Source of the DNA: Nostoc foliaceum FACHB-393
GTDB taxonomy: Bacteria; Cyanobacteriota; Cyanobacteriia; Cyanobacteriales; Nostocaceae
DNA: 48,820 nucleotides
Reading direction: 5' to 3'
NCBI RefSeq assembly: GCF_014698505.1
Contig: NZ_JACJTD010000051.1
Span: forward strand, 1 to 48,820
Every line of letters begins with the position of its first letter. Position 1 is the stretch's first letter. Shown here one piece after another: positions 24,122 through 30,733 of the stretch. The translations under genes were made by a program, and so were the position numbers. The notes under the pieces were generated by a model. The model had not been told where the DNA came from. It worked only from the letters and a program-made list of their open reading frames with translations, and did no database searches.

Positions 24122-26647
24122 TTACTGTTCTTCGCTCTTTTCCTGAAGGAGCGATCGCCAATCTTCAATCGCCTTCTCTGTCCACAGCCAATTTTTAGCT
24201 AATTTATCTACCTGGAAATTGACTGGATCAGACTTGAGAACCATTTGCCGCAACTTGATCGCTTCATTCAAATATTGTGTCTGCTTACCACTAGATTGAC
24301 TCAGTGCAGATTTATACAGTCCCAGAGCTAACCCAGCATAAGAAGTTAAAGCATCTTGAGGGACTGCCGTATTTGTAGATGTTTCGGCGCTAGAGTCTGT
24401 GTTCTGCTCTTTGAGAGCTAAATTCAAAGCCTTGAACCAAGAATCATTGGCTCGATTTAGATTGCCTTCTGTGTAGTAGGCAAATGCCAAAGCGTTATTA
24501 TACAAAAGCGATTCTGGTTTAGCTTTTGCAGCAGTTTCCCAGTAACGGCGGGCATCATCGACGCTATAGTTATTGTCTCCAGTTTGGATAGACTGCCACG
24601 CTAATCGTCCCTTGTAAAAGTTGACAGATGGATCGTCAGCTTGTTGATTTGGAATTAGTTTCAGGGCAGTGTCAGCCGCAGCCACTGCGCCACGATTAAG
24701 TAGTTCTTCTACAGCTAATAACCCACCTTGTAAGTCCCCCTGGCTCAATTTTTCGGTAGCGGTGGCGGTGACAATACCAGTGGTTGCTATTTCTAAATCG
24801 ATGTTTGGCTGCTTTTGGATAGGTAGAGACTGGGTAGGAATTCCTGGGATGTTAGGCATTGCCTGCTGGGATCGATTTTGCCACCACCAATTTAAAGCGA
24901 TCGCAGCTGCTAACGCACTGATTGCTACAATACCCAAAATCGGCCACAGCTGGCGGCGACGAGTACGAGGTCTTAGTGGGGCTGGTTGCGATGCCTGCGG
25001 CGGGCTATGCCTATGCGAAAAATCAGAATTTTGCCACTTTCCTTCAAGGTTCCCAGTAATTGGAGGTGGCGGTGCTGGGATTTCTCCCCACAAATCTCCT
25101 TCCTCTTCCAGAGAAGTCATTCCCTCTGAAACCTGTCCTTGGTGAAGATTATTGTCTGGAATTTGTTGATCTAGTTCAGTTGCAGTTTTTTGGTTATCTA
25201 GCTGACGAAACAAATCCGAAACGATCGCAGAATCTTCCTCATAACTTGGGTCATCATACTCAATTTCATCAACTAGATCGCCCCAAGTGTCTTCGCCTAG
25301 CCAGTCTAACCCTGAAGGGTCACGCGCCAAACCAGAAGGAATCATTTCCTCCATTCCTAAATGCATCTCGCTATCATCTGCCATAGCAGAGTACATTGTG
25401 GAAGTTATCCCTAAAGGCGAATTATACTGCTTGGGCGACTCCGCACTTTCGGATATTTCCGTTTCCTGGCTCAAGAAACCGTCAAATTCTGGCTGGAGAT
25501 ATAAAATCGGTAATGCCCAGTACATCTGGTGAGAACCATAGGCAGAAATTAATCCTTGGCGTACCCGACTGACGCACAAATCTACTGGATATCCCTGACT
25601 CAAGTTGCGGTAAAACAATTGTGTGAGTGTCAATGCCACTTCATCAGGAATCCGTTCTGACATAGCCAAGACGCTTCTAATTCCGCGCTTCACCAAACTT
25701 TCTGCCAAGTTTCGTTCGCCAGTATCTCCAGAGGGATCGGATGCAGCTGTGTACGCCCCCAAGCAGGAGTTAAACACTGCCATTTGAATGTTATTGTTGA
25801 CGAGCAAACCTGCCAGATCGTCCCCAGTCAAGATTTCTGTTAAGCCAGTTCTGCGACTAGCAAGATAAATTTCTCCACCATTGGAGCCTAAATTACTATG
25901 ACCAGAGTAGTGTAAAACGTTGTATCTGCCCTGTTCTAGAGCTTGCGTTAGTTCTTCCCGCCCTGGTTGGTCTAACACAGTCAGTTCAATTTGGGGAAAA
26001 CGATTGCTACCTTCAGCAATTCGTGGTAGTTGACGGTGAAGTTCTGCTTGCAGTTTGATAGCTTCTTGTTTCTGTAAGTCAAGACGGACTTGATCTGAGG
26101 GGGAAGCAATTACCATCAATACTTTTACACTACCTTGTTGTAGTGGTGTGGGCATATTTTGCGACCGCAAAGGCGAAGCCCCCAAAATTCCACTTTGGAA
26201 ACGAGAAAAAGCGACATAAGGCCCAGTAGCCAGCGGGCGATCGCCTGCGTGCATAACTTCCCAAGGCAGACGAGCTAACCTAGTGTCTTTTAGCCCCAAG
26301 CGTAAGCGTAGTACTTGTTGGTGGTTTTGGGCAATACCTTGAGCAGTAATCCAACTATCTCTGAGAGTGCCTTGAAATAGGGCGTTATAAAATTGTTGAC
26401 CCAAAGTTACCAAATTAACAGAGTTTCTGGCAATATCGCTTTCATGCCCGCCAGAAGCGAATGGATCTCCTTGCAACACCGACTTCAACGGATCATTCAT
26501 CAAATGCCCAGCAGCCATCAACCAATCAACTATTGGCCAAGTCACCAATTCTTCTGCCAATGGCACCCCAGGCGCGACTTGTTCCGTCCGCACCAAGTAG
26601 TCATTTTGCCCTACAGGAGTTACCGAAATGTGGAATTCCTGGGTCAC
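24122..26647 (-). CDS. hetF: Heterocyst differentiation protein HetF (CHAT-domain caspase-like protease)
   Basis: HetF is required for heterocyst formation and acts with PatA to control HetR levels. The 841-aa protein has an N-terminal CHAT peptidase domain (about 1-400) with the His motif LHYSGHSN (His246, His250) and the Cys motif VFNSCLGA (Cys295). An acidic linker follows (about 400-560), then one transmembrane helix (PILGIVAISALAAAIALNWW, about 575-595) and a C-terminal TPR-like helical region (620-830). The GTG at 26647 is the start. The identification rests on the CHAT-TM-TPR architecture, the length, and the adjacent NsiR1-like array, which in Nostoc sp. PCC 7120 also lies next to hetF. 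It is convergent with the TIR gene. Confidence 0.88.
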   Translation of the reverse strand: MTQEFHISVTPVGQNDYLVRTEQVAPGVPLAEELVTWPIVDWLMAAGHLMNDPLKSVLQGDPFASGGHESDIARNSVNLVTLGQQFYNALFQGTLRDSWITAQGIAQNHQQVLRLRLGLKDTRLARLPWEVMHAGDRPLATGPYVAFSRFQSGILGASPLRSQNMPTPLQQGSVKVLMVIASPSDQVRLDLQKQEAIKLQAELHRQLPRIAEGSNRFPQIELTVLDQPGREELTQALEQGRYNVLHYSGHSNLGSNGGEIYLASRRTGLTEILTGDDLAGLLVNNNIQMAVFNSCLGAYTAASDPSGDTGERNLAESLVKRGIRSVLAMSERIPDEVALTLTQLFYRNLSQGYPVDLCVSRVRQGLISAYGSHQMYWALPILYLQPEFDGFLSQETEISESAESPKQYNSPLGITSTMYSAMADDSEMHLGMEEMIPSGLARDPSGLDWLGEDTWGDLVDEIEYDDPSYEEDSAIVSDLFRQLDNQKTATELDQQIPDNNLHQGQVSEGMTSLEEEGDLWGEIPAPPPPITGNLEGKWQNSDFSHRHSPPQASQPAPLRPRTRRRQLWPILGIVAISALAAAIALNWWWQNRSQQAMPNIPGIPTQSLPIQKQPNIDLEIATTGIVTATATEKLSQGDLQGGLLAVEELLNRGAVAAADTALKLIPNQQADDPSVNFYKGRLAWQSIQTGDNNYSVDDARRYWETAAKAKPESLLYNNALAFAYYTEGNLNRANDSWFKALNLALKEQNTDSSAETSTNTAVPQDALTSYAGLALGLYKSALSQSSGKQTQYLNEAIKLRQMVLKSDPVNFQVDKLAKNWLWTEKAIEDWRSLLQEKSEEQ

Positions 26648-26677
26648 AGCTTCTCCTGTCCGCCTCCTAAATCTGGT

Positions 26678-26697
26678 TTGAAACGCGAAAGTTTCAA
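26678..26697. promoter_or_regulatory. Inverted repeat in the hetF leader
   Basis: A perfect 7-bp inverted repeat, TTGAAAC-gcgaaa-GTTTCAA, lies 31-50 nt upstream of the hetF start codon. It could be a leader hairpin or an operator; its role is unknown. Confidence 0.4.
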
Positions 26698-26791
26698 GTC
26701 GATTTTTCGCTCCCTCTGATAACTTAGATGCATCCCACCCCTGAATGTTTCTGATTCTAGTTGTTTTGCTTTTTCTGCCTTTACAACTTTA

Positions 26792-26819
26792 TCCGGATCG
26801 GATTACTTGGAACTAGAAC
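26792..26819 (+). promoter_or_regulatory. DIF+-type promoter of NsiR1-like unit 1
   Basis: TCCGGA (26792-26797), 16 nt, then TAGAAC (26814-26819). TCCGGA at -35 is the published DIF+ heterocyst-type motif. Confidence 0.75.
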
Positions 26820-26823
26820 ACTT

Positions 26824-26888
26824 AATTGGTAGATGCACCTTGATCTTCAACTCCCCTAGTTGGCTAACACCCACTAGGGGTTTTTTTT
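26824..26888 (+). ncRNA. nsiR1: NsiR1-like small RNA, unit 1
   Basis: NsiR1 is a ~60-nt heterocyst-specific, nitrogen-stress-induced small RNA made from tandem repeats beside hetF. This unit begins near AATTGGTAGATGCACC and ends in the stem CCCCTAGT (26853-26860) / ACTAGGGG (26873-26880) and eight T. It is the unit nearest to hetF and is divergent from it, so a hetF mRNA starting beyond here would be antisense to it. Start is given within about 3 nt. Confidence 0.8.
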
Positions 26889-26961
26889 ATTTTGGCAAAC
26901 AACAGCAACTTATAACGCAGATATTCTCTACCAAAAAATAGTGCTTAACCCTAGAATACTT

Positions 26962-27026
26962 GATTACTAGATGGATGTACCTTGATCTTTAACTCCTCTA
27001 ATTCATTTCACATCTACTAGAGTTTT
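26962..27026 (+). ncRNA. Degenerate NsiR1-like unit 2
   Basis: The sequence follows the unit pattern (GATGGATGTACCTTGATC), and TAGAAT precedes it, but the -35 position reads ACCAAA instead of TCCGGA. The terminator stem has shrunk to CTCTA/TAGAG with only four T. Probably a decaying or differently expressed copy. Confidence 0.55.
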
Positions 27027-27064
27027 GTTGGCACACAACAATAATCAACCTTCTAGTAAATTTA

Positions 27065-27092
27065 TCCGGAGCATGGTGGTTAAACCTAGAAC
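27065..27092 (+). promoter_or_regulatory. DIF+-type promoter of NsiR1-like unit 3
   Basis: TCCGGA (27065-27070), 16-nt spacer, TAGAAC (27087-27092). Confidence 0.75.
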
Positions 27093-27096
27093 ATTT

Positions 27097-27160
27097 AATT
27101 GGTAGATGCACCCTGATAACTAGCTCCCCTGGTTGGCTAACACCCACTGGGGGGTTTTTT
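27097..27160 (+). ncRNA. nsiR1: NsiR1-like small RNA, unit 3
   Basis: AATTGGTAGATGCACCCTGA start region, then CTCCCCTGGTTGGCTAACAC and CCACTGGGGGG with six T (27155-27160). The stem closes through G-U pairs (CCCCTGGT with ACTGGGGG). Confidence 0.8.
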
Positions 27161-27330
27161 ATGAAGGAAGTAAGCATAAAAACGCACTGAAAACCTGAAA
27201 CCTAGCTATCGCTAACATTAATTGACCAACTTTCCTTAAAAGAGGGATAAAAGCGCCCTTTTTAAGGGGTTAGTGGATCTTTTGTGCATAAGTCCTAAAG
27301 CCGCAATCATTTCTGACACACCCATTTTTC
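27161..27330. repeat. Dispersed repeat inserted between units 3 and 4
   Basis: The spacer here is about 120 bp longer than in the rest of the array. It contains the hairpin CCTTAAAAGAGGG (27234-27246) / CCCTTTTTAAGG (27256-27267), a form of the CCCTTTTTAAGGGG dispersed repeat also seen at 29507. The insertion probably removed the promoter of unit 4. Confidence 0.5.
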
Positions 27331-27350
27331 AGGCAGCGCACCGATAATTT

Positions 27351-27410
27351 AATTGGTAGGTCTGTACTGATAACTAACTCCTCTGGTTGGCAAACGCCCG
27401 CTGAGGTTTT
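27351..27410 (+). ncRNA. Degenerate NsiR1-like unit 4
   Basis: AATTGGTAGGTCTGTACTGA is followed by CTCCTCTGGTTGGCAAACGC and a CTGAGG stem with four T. No TCCGGA lies at the expected place (CACCCA instead), and the -10 region reads GATAAT. It lies just after an inserted repeat. Confidence 0.55.
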
Positions 27411-27453
27411 ATTGGGTAAGCAAATACTAACAATTTCAACCTCTGTTAATTTA

Positions 27454-27481
27454 TCCGGTAGAGACCCATTTACTTTAGAAA
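27454..27481 (+). promoter_or_regulatory. Variant DIF+-type promoter of unit 5
   Basis: TCCGGT (27454-27459; the last base differs from TCCGGA), 16-nt spacer, TAGAAA (27476-27481). Confidence 0.6.
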
Positions 27482-27485
27482 ATAT

Positions 27486-27548
27486 TATTGATAGATGCAC
27501 CCTGATAACTAACTCCCCTGGTTGGCTAACACCCACTGGGGGTTTTTT
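27486..27548 (+). ncRNA. nsiR1: NsiR1-like small RNA, unit 5
   Basis: Starts near TATTGATAGATGCACCCTGA. Its 3' half matches units 3 and 9 (CTCCCCTGGTTGGCTAACAC, CTGGGGG, six T at 27543-27548). Confidence 0.75.
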
Positions 27549-27608
27549 ATAGTTAGTAGGCATAGCCAGTTGTAGATGTCGCCATCAACCCTGATTTTGA
27601 CCATTTTC

Positions 27609-27636
27609 TCCGGAGGATACTGGCTATCCCTAGAAA
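27609..27636 (+). promoter_or_regulatory. DIF+-type promoter of unit 6
   Basis: TCCGGA (27609-27614), 16-nt spacer, TAGAAA (27631-27636). Confidence 0.75.
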
Positions 27637-27640
27637 ACAT

Positions 27641-27703
27641 TACTGGTAGATGCACCCTGATAACTAACTCCCCTAGTAGACTAACATCATCTGGGGGTTT
27701 TTT
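27641..27703 (+). ncRNA. nsiR1: NsiR1-like small RNA, unit 6
   Basis: TACTGGTAGATGCACCCTGA start, then the variant stem-loop CTCCCCTAGTAGACTAACAT and CATCTGGGGG with six T (27698-27703). Its loop is the one used in unit 7. Confidence 0.78.
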
Positions 27704-27737
27704 ATTTAAAAAAATAACTGACCTTTGTACAAATTTA

Positions 27738-27765
27738 TCCGGAGTATGGTGTTCACCCTGAGAAC
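27738..27765 (+). promoter_or_regulatory. DIF+-type promoter of unit 7
   Basis: TCCGGA (27738-27743), 16-nt spacer, GAGAAC (27760-27765). Confidence 0.75.
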
Positions 27766-27769
27766 ATTT

Positions 27770-27832
27770 AATTGGTAGATGCACCCTGATAACTAACTCC
27801 CCTAGTAGACTAACATCATCTGGGGGTTTTTT
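27770..27832 (+). ncRNA. nsiR1: NsiR1-like small RNA, unit 7
   Basis: AATTGGTAGATGCACCCTGA start. The 3' half is identical to unit 6, with six T (27827-27832). The spacer to the next unit is almost the same as the one before, indicating recent unit duplication. Confidence 0.8.
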
Positions 27833-27866
27833 ATTTAAAAAAATAACTGACCTTTATACAAATTTA

Positions 27867-27894
27867 TCCGGAGTATGGTGTTCACCCTGAGAAT
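27867..27894 (+). promoter_or_regulatory. DIF+-type promoter of unit 8
   Basis: TCCGGA (27867-27872), 16-nt spacer, GAGAAT (27889-27894). Confidence 0.75.
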
Positions 27895-27898
27895 ATTT

Positions 27899-27960
27899 AA
27901 TTGGTAGATGCACCCTGATAACTCACTCCCCTAGTAGGCTAACACCAACTGGGGTTTTTT
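27899..27960 (+). ncRNA. nsiR1: NsiR1-like small RNA, unit 8
   Basis: AATTGGTAGATGCACCCTGA start, then CTCCCCTAGTAGGCTAACAC and CAACTGGGG with six T (27955-27960). The loop is a hybrid of the two loop types in the array. Confidence 0.8.
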
Positions 27961-27994
27961 ATTTAAAAAAATAACTGACTTTTGTACAAATTTA

Positions 27995-28022
27995 TCCGGA
28001 GTATGGTGTTCAACCTGAGAAC
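27995..28022 (+). promoter_or_regulatory. DIF+-type promoter of unit 9
   Basis: TCCGGA (27995-28000), 16-nt spacer, GAGAAC (28017-28022). Confidence 0.75.
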
Positions 28023-28026
28023 ATTT

Positions 28027-28091
28027 AATTGGTAGATGCACCCTGATAACTAACTCCCCTGGTTGGCTAACACCCACTGGGGGTTTTTTTT
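28027..28091 (+). ncRNA. nsiR1: NsiR1-like small RNA, unit 9 (last)
   Basis: AATTGGTAGATGCACCCTGA start; its 3' half matches units 3 and 5 (CTCCCCTGGTTGGCTAACAC), with a run of eight T (28084-28091). The array ends here; a GCGTAGCGGC-type dispersed motif follows. Confidence 0.8.
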
Positions 28092-28176
28092 GCTTTATAC
28101 GCGTAGCGGCTTGTGGTTAAACATTGCCCCAGCATTTCCTACCCACGTTGGGATGCACCACTACTCTTGTTCTACT

Positions 28177-28392
28177 GCTGGTAGTAGACCTGGAGTATCC
28201 TCCTGTTGCCAGGATAGAGCATAAACTGCTCACTCAACTCCTGAATCGCTTTCTTTTTATTGTGAGCTAGAGATGCCACACTAAAATGATTGCTATGATA
28301 TTTAATCACATTCTTAATTTTTTTTCTATATTTTGGCGTTTAACTCTTTGTCTGCCCGCAATTACTGTTTTGAACTTCAATAAATGTGACAT
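28177..28392 (-). pseudogene. Possible small gene split by a frameshift at an A-run
   Basis: Leftward ATG (28392) opens MSHLLKFKTVIAGRQRVKRQ and reaches a run of eight A (28316-28323), after which the frame stops. If one more A is assumed, the frame continues (KNVIKYHSNHFSVASLAHNK, then ELSEQFMLYPGNRRILQVYY) to a TAG near 28177. The two parts look like one basic protein of about 73 aa. The family is unknown. It could be chance in AT-rich DNA. Confidence 0.25.
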
Positions 28393-28423
28393 GCGGCGGG
28401 CTGCGCCAACGCCCTTAGAGTAA

Positions 28424-28528
28424 GGGTTTAAAACAATAGCAAAAGCTGTCGTGTTCCTGGCTTCGGACGACAGCAATTATATTACTGGCATTGAATTGTT
28501 CGTCGATGGCGGTGTGGTACAAATCTAA
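28424..28528 (+). pseudogene. 3' remnant of a short-chain dehydrogenase/reductase gene
   Basis: An open frame without a start codon encodes IAKAVVFLASDDSNYITGIE followed by LFVDGGVVQI and a stop at 28526-28528. This is the diagnostic C-terminal part of SDR enzymes (A..V.FLASD.s.YitG.e..vDGG). The upstream part of the gene is absent, since a TAA precedes at 28421. It was probably removed by rearrangement near the repeat array. Confidence 0.75.
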
Positions 28529-28600
28529 TCGCTTTTGGTGGGGGTAACTCAAGTAAAGCCAGCCCGCACTCAGCCACAGACAGAAGCCAACTACCCGATT

Positions 28601-29392
28601 TTAGGCAATTCGAGTTACTTGCTGATTCACACGGGGACGACCAAAGCGCTCCCAAGCACTCCCTCCTCGCAGAAACAACTCTAAAAAGCGCAATGGTTCT
28701 CCTGAATCGCCTCTTGACCAACCGGAACTACCAGGAGCAAAGGCTAAAGTTCCTTCAGACACCTTGAAGCTGCCATCAGAATACACGGCATCACTCACTA
28801 CATCTCCAATCCGGATCACGATCTTGGTTTGAGGCTCCAAGTTAAGTGTATGGGCCCCAATAGTTGTTTTGATGTTGCCGTAGCCATCAATCCAGGCAAT
28901 TCGATCTGGTGGAACATCTGGGATTTGCTCACTCTTAAGGCTATCTCCCAAAAGGCTAAAATCTTCACTCATAATGGCAGCCGCAGCCGGAGGAAATACA
29001 TCCCGTGAGCGAAATTGCGATCCACCACGAGAAACGTTGACCACTCGCAACTCCTTTGTATACTCTTTGATAAACGAGAGGGTGTAGCCTGCATTCACAC
29101 CCACTACTTTTACACCATTGGATAAAAGGGCATAAGTTAGTCCTTCACCTTCATTATCTCGACGGGCTTCGGGATCATCTTGACGAGGCGCACAGTTGTG
29201 ATAAATTAAGCGATCGCTAGGGCCTGGGTTGAGTCCTAGTTGGGCAATCCAAAATCCCGTTGCCAATGTACTAAATGCTGGAACCGAAAGCAAATGAATT
29301 TGGGCATGAGGAAAAGCCATCAGCAGACGTTGTGTGACTTCTGTAAATGCTGGATCTCCTGTACCGTAGTCTGCAATGACGCAGATAAACAT
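28601..29392 (-). CDS. SAM hydroxide adenosyltransferase (DUF62/SAM hydrolase family)
   Basis: Member of the family that includes fluorinase and chlorinase; most members hydrolyse S-adenosylmethionine to adenosine and methionine. Seen: MFICVIADYGTGDPAFTEV with the conserved Asp pair, VKVVGVNAGYTLSF, the signature FRSRDVFPPAAAAI in the middle, WIDGYGNIKTT (the family's conserved D-x-fGN segment), and a C-terminal beta domain. Length 263 aa is normal. The fluorinase-specific insertion is not evident, so SAM hydrolysis is the likely activity. It stands alone, leftward, between the SDR remnant and a MITE-like repeat. The N-terminal motif (YGTGDP) differs from the common DfG.kD.YVG form. Confidence 0.82.
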   Translation of the reverse strand: MFICVIADYGTGDPAFTEVTQRLLMAFPHAQIHLLSVPAFSTLATGFWIAQLGLNPGPSDRLIYHNCAPRQDDPEARRDNEGEGLTYALLSNGVKVVGVNAGYTLSFIKEYTKELRVVNVSRGGSQFRSRDVFPPAAAAIMSEDFSLLGDSLKSEQIPDVPPDRIAWIDGYGNIKTTIGAHTLNLEPQTKIVIRIGDVVSDAVYSDGSFKVSEGTLAFAPGSSGWSRGDSGEPLRFLELFLRGGSAWERFGRPRVNQQVTRIA

Positions 29393-29753
29393 TTTGCTTC
29401 TCCTTCTGATGGGTAGTAATTTGCAATCAATGGTTAGACAATAGGTGGCTTCAAACGCGCCAGTGAATCCAAAACAGTTCGGTTAAGATTTTCCCGCCTG
29501 CGGCGACCCCCTTAAAAAGGGGGTAAAAGAGGTTTATGAGCAAGCCTTTTTAAGGAAGGTTGGGGGGATCTTCAAAATATTAAAACGTTAACCGAACCGT
29601 CTTGCCAGTTAATCTGCCTCATCAGCAGTCTAAATGTGATCTCAACTATATGCAATATTTCTACATAACATTGAGCGTAATTTTCCAGTAAAAAGATGCT
29701 GGAACCATTCAACTCAGTTAATTACATCAGTCATCATGTGATTACAGGGTGAA
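29393..29753. other. Intergenic region between divergent genes
   Basis: 361 bp. Apart from the MITE-like element (29475-29599), the rest is AT-rich and should contain the promoters of the SAM hydrolase gene (leftward) and of the Hsp70-like operon (rightward). No other structure was seen. Confidence 0.5.
29475..29599. repeat. MITE-like element with 18-bp inverted ends
   Basis: CAGTTCGGTTAAGATTTT (29475-29492) and AAAACGTTAACCGAACCG (29582-29599) match at 15 of 18 positions as an inverted pair. Inside is the hairpin CCCCCTTAAAAAGGGGG (29507-29523) and a second CCTTTTTAAGG copy. The element is about 125 bp and has no coding capacity. Confidence 0.6.
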
Positions 29754-30719
29754 ATGAGCAGTTGTCAGTTCATTTCACCACTATTTATTAACCTTAAAGT
29801 CTTAGCCAACGCAATGAAAACAATAAGTTCACTTTTTAGCGAAGAACGCAACCAACTAAAGACAGATATTGATAACACAACCAACATTGAGGAGATAGTT
29901 AAGTTGGTTCAGAATCGACTTGATAATCTCGAAAGAATTTACATTGAAAAACTTAATCTGGCTCAAGTTCGTCTGGCTTCCTTTTTCCTGGATACGCTGC
30001 GGCAGTCCATCGCCACTCTTGCTGCGGCTAACTATTCTCAAGTTGTTCCAACAGAGCAAAAGCAATTTACTAACTCAGGTACAAAGTTTTTTTCCAGCAG
30101 ATTAATTCTGAAACTACTAAAGGGACTAATTTACATAGGCATCTTAGGTTCGTTATTCTCCTTAACTAAAACTACCCCAAGTGTATGGATGGCTATCTTA
30201 CTAACCTCTCTACTTATAGGAGTAGAAGTTGTGCTTCAACTCGAATTAAACAACCAGCAAAATTCTATGTCTTCAGAGCTATTGGAATTACCTAAACCTA
30301 TGCTCCGGGTTGATAGCAAAGTATTTTTAGATCATCTTGGCGATGCTCTCAACACTATCGACCTAGCAGTGGCTAGAGTAGAAGAATGGAATAAACATGA
30401 AGGCGACCTAGCAATAGAAGAACTGCCAGAGTTATTGAATTTTCTGCAAAGGCTAATGGGCGCATCAAAACTTGATAAACCCCAAATGGCTTATGAACTT
30501 GCCAAACTTCTGCCACAGATTTTAATGTCTCAGGGAATTAACGCTCAAATTTATCGACCAAATGACCCTCACAGCGATCGCAATTATTTTGACTTCGAGC
30601 CAAGTATCGACCCCGATACCAAAGATCACGTAACTCTAACTCCTGCTTTGTTGAAAGGCGATCGCTTGATTAGGCGCGGTAGGGTAATTGAGCCAGCATA
30701 TTCCGCTTCTAGAGAATAA
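29754..30719 (+). CDS. Unknown membrane protein paired with an Hsp70-like ATPase
   Basis: 321-aa protein of no recognised family. The N-terminal ~110 residues are helical and charged (EERNQLKTDIDNTTNIEEIV, LVQNRLDNLERIYIEKLNLA), probably a coiled coil. Two close hydrophobic helices follow (about 117-165: LIYIGILGSLFSLTK and VWMAILLTSLLIGVEVVLQL), forming a membrane hairpin. The C-terminal half is soluble (LDHLGDALNTIDLAVARVEE, MAYELAKLLPQILMSQGI) and ends with a positively charged stretch (GDRLIRRGRVIEP). An ATG at 29814 (MKTISSLFSEE) is an equally plausible start. The stop is 14 nt before the Hsp70-like gene, so the two form an operon. It may act as a membrane partner or exchange factor; that is inference only. 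Confidence 0.72.
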   Translation: MSSCQFISPLFINLKVLANAMKTISSLFSEERNQLKTDIDNTTNIEEIVKLVQNRLDNLERIYIEKLNLAQVRLASFFLDTLRQSIATLAAANYSQVVPTEQKQFTNSGTKFFSSRLILKLLKGLIYIGILGSLFSLTKTTPSVWMAILLTSLLIGVEVVLQLELNNQQNSMSSELLELPKPMLRVDSKVFLDHLGDALNTIDLAVARVEEWNKHEGDLAIEELPELLNFLQRLMGASKLDKPQMAYELAKLLPQILMSQGINAQIYRPNDPHSDRNYFDFEPSIDPDTKDHVTLTPALLKGDRLIRRGRVIEPAYSASRE

Positions 30720-30733
30720 TAGACAATAAGGGT

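Noticed and set aside
24669..25145. 158-codon open frame antisense to hetF
   Set aside because: It lies wholly within the linker and TPR region of hetF, has no family features, and is low in complexity; a shadow frame.
26792..28091. Small open frames of 60-97 codons on both strands in the array (for example 27270-27563)
   Set aside because: They follow the repeat period, run through the terminator stems, and encode repetitive peptides. The non-coding RNA explanation with conserved promoters and terminators fits much better.
28177..28260. Transposase fragment after the sRNA array
   Set aside because: The joined frames show no DDE or RuvC motif; only an unknown small protein remnant can be proposed.
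28482..28721. 79-codon minus-strand frame overlapping the SAM hydrolase 3' end
   Set aside because: It overlaps the real gene in another frame and also covers the SDR remnant on the opposite strand; no family features.
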